Assembly (NCBI GenBank): GCA_019751475.1
Contig: JAIENH010000365.1
Location: 1-10,615 of the forward strand
DNA length: 10,615 bases
DNA from: Cyclobacteriaceae bacterium
Lineage (GTDB): Bacteria; Bacteroidota; Bacteroidia; Cytophagales; Cyclobacteriaceae
Direction of reading: 5' to 3'
In this document: positions 1 through 5,600 of the stretch, piece after piece
Layout: every line of letters starts with the position of its first letter
Numbering within the stretch: position 1 is the stretch's first letter
Made by a program: the position numbers and the translations under genes
The notes under the pieces: generated by a model
Told to the model about the DNA's origin: nothing
Databases searched by the model: none
The model's input: the letters and a program-made list of their open reading frames with translations, nothing else

Positions 1-1170
1 TCAAAACAATGCGGTTTATCAAGATATGAAGGGTGGCTGGCTTTCAGGGTAGTTCTCCTGATCAGTATAAGTCTTAACTGCATAACCTTCACAAGAGGCC
101 AAAGTGTAAGGTGCCGGATGGTGAATGACCTCTTCCCTTCAGCTACACTTCTCTCTATACGTGCCAGTGAAAATGACAGCATTTTGTACATACCCGTAGT
201 TGTCCATGTGGTATATCGCACCGCAATGCAGAACATTTCCGATGAACAAATCTTTTCGCAGATAAATGTTTTAAACGAAGACTTCAATCGAAAAAATGCC
301 GACTCTATTCTCACACTACCAGTTTTTAGACCGGTAGCAGCTAATTGTAAAATTGTCTTTTTTCTAGCCCGCAATGATGATACCGGATCAACCACTTCAG
401 GGATTACACGTACCATTACAAGTCACGGCCCGTTCGCAGATGATGACTTGCATTTTTCAAATCGCGGGGGCAAAGACGCTTGGAATACAAAGCGCTTTTT
501 AAATGTTTGGGTTGCCGATATGACAGACAGGGTGTTTGGGTATGGCAATCCACCTGGCACAAGTCCCGCTACGGATGGTGTGGTTGTGGATTTTCAATAC
601 TTTGGAACGACTGGAACAGTAACCACGCCCTTTAACAAAGGAAGGACTGCCACACACGAAGTGGGTCACTGGCTTGGTTTGAAACACCCTTGGGGAAATG
701 CAGGGGGTTGCTCAGACGATGATGGAATCATTGATACCCCCTCTCAATTTGGACCTAGCACGGGTTGCAACCTTAACCGGGTTAGTTGTGGTGCGCTGAA
801 TATGGTTCAAAATTTTATGGATGAGTCAGATGATGCCTGTATGAATATTTTTACAAAAGGGCAGAAAAAAGTCATGCGCAACAGTCTATTCCTCTTGCGA
901 CCCGAGGCGTATCAAACTGCTCTTATCACATCCCTTAACTCCGAAGCGGCAGAGGCAATCAAGCTCAGCTATATTGGCAACAATTGCTATCAGATTAATT
1001 CATCTCAATATGCCGTGATGTACGTCTGCGATGTGACTGGTCGACAGCTTGACTTCAGCGAAGAGAATTTCAGCAACTTTAAGCGAGTTAGAATTCAGGA
1101 GATTGGCACCAACGTAAAAATATTTACACTGAAAGGTAATCGATCAGTCATTCGAATCAAGACGTTTTGA
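1..1170 (+). CDS. Secreted M43 (cytophagalysin/pappalysin-like) zinc metalloprotease, 5'-partial
   Basis: A zinc endopeptidase of family M43, expected to be exported and to act outside the cell. The frame is open from base 1 with no ATG, GTG or TTG before the ATG at 118. The codons before 118 encode a hydrophobic stretch (about codons 17-30, VVLLISISLNCITF) followed by Gly-Gln-Ser, which looks like a signal peptide, so the true start is probably left of the window. Numbering from the Met at 118, residues 26-32 (IPVVVHV) open the catalytic domain. The zinc motif is HEVGHWLGLKH with H180, E181, H184 and H190, followed by a Met-turn region (NFMDESDDACMNIFTKGQ) typical of the family. Residues about 280-350 (YVCDVTGRQL, then a beta-rich end IFTLKG...IRIKTF) resemble a degenerate type A sorting domain of the type IX secretion system. 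The catalytic assignment is strong; the sorting domain is moderately sure. It converges on the next gene with 14 bp between the stops. Confidence 0.9.
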   Translation, partial: SKQCGLSRYEGWLAFRVVLLISISLNCITFTRGQSVRCRMVNDLFPSATLLSIRASENDSILYIPVVVHVVYRTAMQNISDEQIFSQINVLNEDFNRKNADSILTLPVFRPVAANCKIVFFLARNDDTGSTTSGITRTITSHGPFADDDLHFSNRGGKDAWNTKRFLNVWVADMTDRVFGYGNPPGTSPATDGVVVDFQYFGTTGTVTTPFNKGRTATHEVGHWLGLKHPWGNAGGCSDDDGIIDTPSQFGPSTGCNLNRVSCGALNMVQNFMDESDDACMNIFTKGQKKVMRNSLFLLRPEAYQTALITSLNSEAAEAIKLSYIGNNCYQINSSQYAVMYVCDVTGRQLDFSEENFSNFKRVRIQEIGTNVKIFTLKGNRSVIRIKTF

Positions 1171-1184
1171 GGGAGTTAATGATT

Positions 1185-2660
1185 TTACTTCAACTTATTC
1201 TCCAAAAAAAGAATAGCAGTCGGGCGCTGATTCCATGTTGCAAAGTCTTTTAGTTTGTTGGGTTGAAAGTCGAGGGCACCCAGAAGAATATCCGTATCTC
1301 CATCTCGATCTACATCCGCTGCATCCATCACAATCCATCGGCCATAGGCGCTCGTCATGGTCGTGTGAGCCATGAACGTGCCCTTTTTATTTTCAAAATA
1401 AATAAAGCTTTGATCTGGGCTATTTTTAAAATCGGGGAAAAATGAAATAGCTGCAATGTCAAGGTCGCCATCCTGATCATAGTCTCTGGCAAGAGCCCAC
1501 GAAGCGCCATGCATGGGATAAGACCATGATTCCTCGAAACTGTTCTTGCCATCATTTAAAAAAATCCGCACACCATGGTATGGCTTCAATACAGGAGAGT
1601 AATCCGAGTTATCGCCATTGGTGTACAAAATATCAAAATGGCCATCACCATTGAAATCATGCACCTCAAAATAACTGGAGCCATATACAGCCGGGAATCT
1701 CAGCAGCGCTTTCGACTGAAATTTAAAATTCCCTTTGTTGAGATGTAACATGATGCGTTCATCTCCTTGTGTCATGAGGGCTACAATGTCTTTCTTTCCA
1801 TCACCGTCAAAGTCGCGGACAATTACTTTGCGAGCACCCGGGGTATTATCAATCTTATGCGTTTGATAGCTTCCACTCTTAGTTGCCTCAAAAATTTCCA
1901 ATTGACCAGAGTAATTTCCGAACGAGCAAATCACGTAGTCTGTGAGACCGTCTTCATTAAAGTCAGCCTCTTCAAAATAAACCGGGCGTTTAATAGAGTC
2001 TATTAGCACGCGTGAAGTATGCACGGAAAGATCAATTTCAACCAACTCACCTTTTGCCTCATCGTTGGGATCCATAATCCCCATCTCCGTAATTAAAATT
2101 TTATTGCCATGAAATTCAATATGTGAAGGGGGGCTATTTAGCGCGATCGTGTCTTTTATTGAAAAAGCAGGATCCAAAACATAAAGCTTTTTATCACGGG
2201 TGCCGGCAAAAATCGTATTGGCATTGCCCGCTTGGAGCATCGAGAACTGTGGCAATACATCAAAAAGGCCAATGCGATGAGGTTCAAATTGGGTAAGGGG
2301 TTGGGTGATGGCCGCTGGTGGAGACACCAAGCTATCAGGAGCATGGGTGAGAAAAAACTTTTCAATCAGTTGATACTCCTCTGCCGATACCAGTGGCGTG
2401 GCTGGTATAGTGGCCAGCGCAGCCATCAGTTTCTCATATGACATATTGAGATTAATGGGATCCGTAGACAAGCCCATTCGAAATGACATTTCCGGCAAGA
2501 CAGACTTCTGCCATGTCTTCTTATCTAACATTTCTGGATGGGTGTACGCGTGGCAACTGCTGCAGTAAACCTTGGCCAGTCGCTCACCTTTCTTTTCGCT
2601 GCTTTCGCAAGAAAGCAAAACACAACACCCAATTAGTAATATTGTCACAAGATTATTCAT
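1185..2660 (-). CDS. Lipoprotein with c-type haem motif and FG-GAP/VCBS repeats
   Basis: A predicted 491-residue lipoprotein. I chose the start at 2660 because it gives an SPII signal (MNNLVTILLIGCCVLLSC, lipid Cys18). An in-frame Met at 2723 would add 21 charged residues before the signal. A single c-type haem motif, CSSCH, sits at residues 33-37, with Met58 in LPEMSFRMG as a possible distal haem ligand, so residues about 25-110 look like a small cytochrome c domain. The rest looks like a beta-propeller with five DxDxDGxxD calcium-type loops at about residues 233-241, 283-291, 335-343, 393-401 and 449-457, each followed by a hydrophobic strand as in FG-GAP/VCBS repeats. What is seen is a fusion of an electron-carrier module with an integrin-like propeller. 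No enzyme activity can be assigned. It may be an envelope redox or binding protein. No clear promoter was found. Confidence 0.87.
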   Translation of the reverse strand: MNNLVTILLIGCCVLLSCESSEKKGERLAKVYCSSCHAYTHPEMLDKKTWQKSVLPEMSFRMGLSTDPINLNMSYEKLMAALATIPATPLVSAEEYQLIEKFFLTHAPDSLVSPPAAITQPLTQFEPHRIGLFDVLPQFSMLQAGNANTIFAGTRDKKLYVLDPAFSIKDTIALNSPPSHIEFHGNKILITEMGIMDPNDEAKGELVEIDLSVHTSRVLIDSIKRPVYFEEADFNEDGLTDYVICSFGNYSGQLEIFEATKSGSYQTHKIDNTPGARKVIVRDFDGDGKKDIVALMTQGDERIMLHLNKGNFKFQSKALLRFPAVYGSSYFEVHDFNGDGHFDILYTNGDNSDYSPVLKPYHGVRIFLNDGKNSFEESWSYPMHGASWALARDYDQDGDLDIAAISFFPDFKNSPDQSFIYFENKKGTFMAHTTMTSAYGRWIVMDAADVDRDGDTDILLGALDFQPNKLKDFATWNQRPTAILFLENKLK

Positions 2661-2751
2661 TCGATTAACTTCTTTAACGTCCTGTTTAGCTTTACGTAAC
2701 TTCCCTTCTATTTTTTTAGTCACTTAATGTCTGTATCTGGGGGAAAATCCC

Positions 2752-2765
2752 TCGCCTTTAGGCGA
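2752..2765. repeat. Short palindrome A (TCGCC-TTTA-GGCGA)
   Basis: A perfect 5-bp stem with a TTTA loop in the spacer between the M24 and the haem/FG-GAP genes. It has the same architecture as the palindromes at 2859-2872 and 2881-2901, but one stem pair is flipped (C-G here, G-C there). It has no following U-tract, so it is not a standard terminator. The rest of the 2661-2874 spacer shows nothing else I can assign. Confidence 0.55.
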
Positions 2766-2858
2766 AGACTTTAGTTTAATAATTTTGTATGAAGCGAACA
2801 CTAGATGACTCAGCGATTTTCTCCCGAATGATTTCCGAGTCTATATGCATTGCTTCAG

Positions 2859-2872
2859 TCGGCTTTAGCCGA
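2859..2872. repeat. Short palindrome B (TCGGC-TTTA-GCCGA)
   Basis: A perfect 5-bp stem with a TTTA loop, immediately downstream of the stop codon of the M24 gene and 8 bp from palindrome C. It belongs to the same GGC-TTTA-GCC family as its neighbours. It could contribute to mRNA 3'-end stability for the M24 transcript, but there is no U-tract. Confidence 0.6.
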
Positions 2873-2874
2873 TA

Positions 2875-4200
2875 CTAAACCCTTCGGCTTTTAGCCGAAG
2901 GTAGTTCAGTCACCTGTACCCGCATATTAATAGGATACAGCCACTCAACACCCCGCTCGGTTACGATGGCATCATCTTCCAGCGGAATGCGCAATTTCTT
3001 GCCCCCCCATTCGGGAATGGGCGTGTAAGCAAAAAACTCAATGGAAAATAAATTGGTGGGCTTCACAACGTAATCCAGTTGCACAGGATTAAAGAAAGCA
3101 ATGGAAGGACCTGTGCCGTGACCCCAGTCACCTACAGAATGGCAACCTATGATAACATCAGTTTTGCTGTCGGCATTGGGCTTGTTGAACTCGATGCGTG
3201 AGTAGCCAGCCGTCTGCAACGCCTTGTACACGTTGGTTTCATTTTGCCGTGCTGTGATGCCGGCTTTAATATTCGCAATCACAACGCTTCTCACTTTTAC
3301 TGCCTCATCAAAGGCACGCTGAATACTTGCTGGTACTTCCTTCTCTCCTTCTTTCAGCACGTAGGCCATGCGCTTCATATCTGTGTACATGTTGAGTAGA
3401 CCTACGCCCCAATCCAGCATCAGGATGTCACCACGCTGGATGATGCGGCTGGTAGAAGTGGCCTCAATACCGTTGGGGCCTGTGACATAGATGGATGGCA
3501 TACCAAACGAAGACTTTAAATTGTTTTTGAATAATTGCTCATTCATCCACCACGCGACATCTTCGAGAGTTGTAACGCCCGGTGTAATCACTTCATTGGA
3601 GAGGGCTCGCTCAGCTATTTGATAGGAATAATCTCCGGCCTCGACAAAGGCAGAAATCTCCGTAGCTACATGACGTGAACGAAAATCAGAAAACAATTTC
3701 TCAGCAGACACAAATCGCGCTTCGTACTTGGTGCCGAGTATCTCTGCCAGTTCCTGCCGGCCTGTGTGAGATAGCCCATCTGCACCTCCAATGTCTTTAG
3801 ACATGTTCAGGCCGATTCGCTTAGGGTCGCGCTTAGTTACAAACTCTTTTAACTCTGATTCGTTCCCGAAATAATCGTACGCTTTTTCCTGTTCCAGCAA
3901 GTAGCCATCAATACCCAATACAGCGCGTTCAATGCGTGGCTTGCCGGTATCGGTAAAAATATAGTAGCCATTATGACCTACGTACCCTTCTCCAAGGTCG
4001 GAATAGAGCGGATCGAAATTCCCTTCGCGGCACATGATGATCCACATGTCGATTTTATTCTCGCGCATTACTTCCGGTAAAATCAAGTCAAACTTATCGA
4101 GGCGAATTTGGTTTAACTTCCGCCACCTGCGAAAGGCCTCCTGGGAATAGGTAGTATTGACGATTAATAGAACAAAGAGAATGAGCGTAATTTTTTTCAT
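2875..4200 (-). CDS. Exported M24 family metallopeptidase (Xaa-Pro aminopeptidase-like)
   Basis: A 441-residue pita-bread-fold peptidase, probably periplasmic, likely to remove N-terminal residues next to proline or to cleave Xaa-Pro dipeptides. Residues 1-20 form a signal peptide ending TTYSQ. Residues about 30-175 form the N-terminal creatinase/prolidase-type domain. The catalytic domain carries all five dimetal ligands: D263 and D274 (LDWGVG...YTD, 11 apart as usual), H361 (GHGTG), E388 (SIEFFAY) and E408 (IPLEDDAIVTERG). The residues after about 432 (LPSAKSRRV) are encoded by a palindromic repeat and look like an acquired tail. The start at 4200 is supported by the signal peptide. No clear promoter: the nearest candidate is a weak CTTG-N20-TATACTTG upstream. 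Exact substrate preference cannot be read from the sequence. Confidence 0.92.
   Translation of the reverse strand: MKKITLILFVLLIVNTTYSQEAFRRWRKLNQIRLDKFDLILPEVMRENKIDMWIIMCREGNFDPLYSDLGEGYVGHNGYYIFTDTGKPRIERAVLGIDGYLLEQEKAYDYFGNESELKEFVTKRDPKRIGLNMSKDIGGADGLSHTGRQELAEILGTKYEARFVSAEKLFSDFRSRHVATEISAFVEAGDYSYQIAERALSNEVITPGVTTLEDVAWWMNEQLFKNNLKSSFGMPSIYVTGPNGIEATSTSRIIQRGDILMLDWGVGLLNMYTDMKRMAYVLKEGEKEVPASIQRAFDEAVKVRSVVIANIKAGITARQNETNVYKALQTAGYSRIEFNKPNADSKTDVIIGCHSVGDWGHGTGPSIAFFNPVQLDYVVKPTNLFSIEFFAYTPIPEWGGKKLRIPLEDDAIVTERGVEWLYPINMRVQVTELPSAKSRRV
2881..2901. repeat. Palindrome C overlapping the 3' end of the M24 gene
   Basis: A 9-bp perfect stem (CCTTCGGCT pairing with AGCCGAAGG) with a TTT loop. 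It lies inside the coding region and supplies about the last eight codons before the stop of the peptidase gene. It is the longest member of the hairpin family that includes 2752-2765 and 2859-2872. Confidence 0.75.
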
Positions 4201-4274
4201 AAGTCAGATTGTACAACCAAGTATAGGTCAAAGGGTAAAGTTTAGCAAGAGATTTTGGCTGAGCTATTTTAAAA

Positions 4275-4318
4275 ATGGCGGGTCTTAAACTAACGAAGCC
4301 TTCACGCTACGCTCACAG
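4275..4318. repeat. Degenerate copy of the ATGGCGGG element
   Basis: This stretch begins ATGGCGGGTCTTAAAC and ends ACGCTACGCTCACAGA. It aligns by eye with the left half of the hairpin at 4472-4529 (ATGGCGGGCCTTGAAC ... TTACGCTCAAGACA), but without the pairing right arm. Just after it, 4321-4341 can form a small imperfect hairpin (AGTT/AACT and GAGT/ACTC). It marks the left part of the repeat island before the GIY-YIG gene. Confidence 0.45.
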
Positions 4319-4336
4319 AGAGTTACGAGTCAAACT

Positions 4337-4412
4337 CAACTATGAAAGTCATTCCGGGCAACCGCCAAAATCAATTACAAATTGATGAAAGTGCCATGAC
4401 CCGGAATCCGGC
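4337..4412. repeat. Composite palindromic repeat, left copy
   Basis: About 76 bp, with a second copy in the same orientation at 4942-5015 (roughly 87% identical by hand alignment). The outer stem pairs ATTCCGGG (4351-4358) with CCCGGAAT (4400-4407) and can extend two pairs past a bulged A. The inner stem pairs ATCAATT (4370-4376) with AATTGAT (4380-4386) around an ACA loop. The two copies bracket the GIY-YIG gene, 605 bp apart start to start. It looks REP-like rather than like a terminator. The spacer 4201-4590 contains no other gene that I can support. Confidence 0.8.
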
Positions 4413-4471
4413 AGTCCGCGTAGAAGTCGCATTTTAAACCCAATCATGAAATGTTGTGCGCCATTCTCGGG

Positions 4472-4529
4472 ATGGCGGGCCTTGAACGGGCTAACACCTT
4501 ACGCTCAAGACACAAGTCAAGCCCGCCAT
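4472..4529. repeat. Long hairpin upstream of the GIY-YIG gene
   Basis: ATGGCGGGC (4472-4480) pairs with GCCCGCCAT (4521-4529), and TTGA (4482-4485) pairs with TCAA (4517-4520), giving a 13-bp stem with one bulged C at 4481 and a loop of 31 bases. It ends 61 bp before the nuclease start codon. There is no U-tract, so it is unlikely to be an intrinsic terminator. It may be a structural repeat, a nuclease target or a leader structure. Confidence 0.75.
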
Positions 4530-4590
4530 GACATTCCATAGAAGTTTGCGTAAACTATATCTCTCTATTACTAATCCTTAAATTTAAACC

Positions 4591-4917
4591 GTGACCTACT
4601 ACGTCTACATCATGACCAATTTAAGGAACACAGTACTCTATACGGGTATCACCAATGATATTCAACAACGATCTTTTGACCATAAAACCAAGCGCAATAA
4701 AAGAAGTTTCACATCGAAGTATAACTGTGTCAAATTGGTTTACTACGAAGAGTTCGCTGACATCGAAGTTGCCATTCATCGGGAGAAGCAACTAAAAAAG
4801 TATCATCGGTCGTGGAAAGAAGAGTTAATCAACAAGATGAATCCCGACTGGAAAGATTTAAGTGATGGCTGGTTTGATCCGAGGGAATTGGAGTTCGCCA
4901 AAAGATTGAATCAGTAG
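4591..4917 (+). CDS. GIY-YIG domain nuclease (small COG2827-type protein)
   Basis: A 108-residue stand-alone GIY-YIG domain protein, predicted to nick or cut DNA. The fold signature is visible in order: YYVYIM (3-8, the GIY half), LYTGIT (16-21, the YIG half with Tyr17), R27 and H31 in the first helix (QQRSFDHK), FTSKYN, LVYYEEF, and the catalytic-type Glu65 in HREKQLKKY, then NPDWKDLS. All residues expected for activity appear present. The start is GTG at 4591: an in-frame TAA at 4585-4587 rules out an earlier start, and the next ATG (4612) would remove the first motif. The tail after residue 92 (GWFDPRELEFAKRLNQ) goes beyond the core domain. It is the only + strand gene among four flanking - strand genes and sits inside a cluster of palindromic repeats. 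Cellular role unknown. Confidence 0.93.
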   Translation: MTYYVYIMTNLRNTVLYTGITNDIQQRSFDHKTKRNKRSFTSKYNCVKLVYYEEFADIEVAIHREKQLKKYHRSWKEELINKMNPDWKDLSDGWFDPRELEFAKRLNQ

Positions 4918-4941
4918 TTTCATGGAGGGCTAGTTCAGGCG

Positions 4942-5015
4942 CAACTATGAAAAGTCATTCCGGGCAACTGCTAAAATCAATACAAGTTGATGAATGGAGC
5001 ACGACCCGGAATCCC
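4942..5015. repeat. Composite palindromic repeat, right copy
   Basis: A direct-orientation copy of the element at 4337-4412, starting 24 bp after the stop codon of the GIY-YIG gene. The outer stem is ATTCCGGG (4957-4964) with CCCGGAAT (5005-5012), identical to the left copy. The inner stem is ATCAA (4976-4980) with TTGAT (4987-4991), plus a possible T-G wobble. The sequence just before it (4922-4948, starting ATGGAGGGC) resembles a shortened version of the ATGGCGGG element that also precedes the left copy, so both copies look composite. Confidence 0.8.
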
Positions 5016-5060
5016 GCACTAAGCTTTTAAAATTTTCTATGAAAATAAGGAGTAGTCTTC

Positions 5061-5504
5061 TCACCCAAAGAAACCCACCCCATGTGCCATCAGCCCAGCC
5101 AGTAGCGGAATGATGAACAAGAGCAATAACTCCATCCGCAACATCCAGAAAATTGAAGCCGGCACCTTGACCGTCTCCGCTGTGCTGCGCCTGTTCTTTA
5201 AAAAGAAGACTGTAGGATAAATAGACAACAACCCGATGGTGACAAACAATGTGATCTTGGCATGAAAAATCCAATTCTTGCTATAGACCACAGCCGGTTT
5301 ACCATAACTGCCCAACCATAAGGTAAGGCCTGCACACAGCAACGTGATGGCGGCTATCCCGTACACGGCATCAATCTTTGAAAGTCGGTCGAGTTCCTTG
5401 GGAGTCATTTCCCTTTTCAGGAGCATGTGCTCGGTCACCAGCGAACCAACAATGGCAAATATGCTGACGAAGTGAATATAGCGCAGAAGTATTTCAATAG
5501 TCAT
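5061..5504 (-). CDS. DUF2214-like four-helix membrane protein
   Basis: A 147-residue integral membrane protein with four predicted helices at about residues 3-23, 47-66, 80-103 and 119-141 and almost no loops. It resembles the DUF2214 family (RYIHF near the N-terminus, length as usual), which has no established function. Histidines at positions 11, 81 and 141 sit in or at the ends of helices and could bind a cofactor such as haem; this is speculation by analogy with small four-helix haem/porphyrin membrane proteins such as HemJ, which is an alternative relative. It is transcribed alone: a strong Bacteroidota promoter lies just upstream (5524-5554), giving a leader of roughly 14 bases, and there is no Shine-Dalgarno sequence. 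No functional link to its neighbours is visible. Confidence 0.82.
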   Translation of the reverse strand: MTIEILLRYIHFVSIFAIVGSLVTEHMLLKREMTPKELDRLSKIDAVYGIAAITLLCAGLTLWLGSYGKPAVVYSKNWIFHAKITLFVTIGLLSIYPTVFFLKNRRSTAETVKVPASIFWMLRMELLLLFIIPLLAGLMAHGVGFFG

Positions 5505-5523
5505 ATAGTAGTGGGTGGTTATT

Positions 5524-5554
5524 CAAAAGTACGGAGGCAATCCCTTTAAACAAA
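5524..5554 (-). promoter_or_regulatory. Bacteroidota-type promoter for the DUF2214-like gene
   Basis: Read on the minus strand, TTTG (5554-5551) is followed after 19 bases by TACTTTTG (5531-5524). This matches the -33 TTTG and -7 TAnnTTTG consensus described for Bacteroides and Flavobacterium primary-sigma promoters, including the spacing. Transcription would start near 5517-5520, just ahead of the ATG at 5504-5502. The -33 element lies in the U-tract of the terminator of the preceding operon. Confidence 0.75.
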
Positions 5555-5579
5555 AAAGTCAGGCCTTGGCCTGACTTTT
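5552..5579 (-). terminator. Intrinsic terminator of the M16 operon
   Basis: AAAAGTCAGGCC (5554-5565) is the exact reverse complement of GGCCTGACTTTT (5568-5579), a 12-bp stem with a TT centre. On the minus strand the stem ends in a run of six T (5557-5552). It lies 21 bases past the stop of the inactive M16 gene, exactly where a terminator is expected. Confidence 0.88.
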
Positions 5580-5600
5580 CATTTGAGTGGTTTTAATATC

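Noticed and set aside
118..120. ATG at 118 as the start of the M43 protease
   Set aside because: The in-frame sequence upstream is open to the window edge and encodes a plausible signal peptide; starting here would lose it.
2661..2723. N-terminal extension of the haem/FG-GAP lipoprotein
   Set aside because: The 21 extra residues are charged and would place the lipoprotein signal internally; the Met at 2660 gives a proper SPII signal.
2780..2787. TAATTTTG on the plus strand, matching the -7 promoter consensus
   Set aside because: There is no matching -33 TTTG at 19-21 bp and no plus-strand gene downstream, so it is probably a chance match in AT-rich sequence.
4201..5060. CRISPR-like array around the GIY-YIG gene
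   Set aside because: Only two full repeat copies, separated by a gene, with no regular spacers and no cas genes.
4945..5274. 109-codon minus-strand frame overlapping the right palindrome copy
   Set aside because: It overlaps the DUF2214-like gene in another frame and runs through the repeat; low-complexity translation without a domain.
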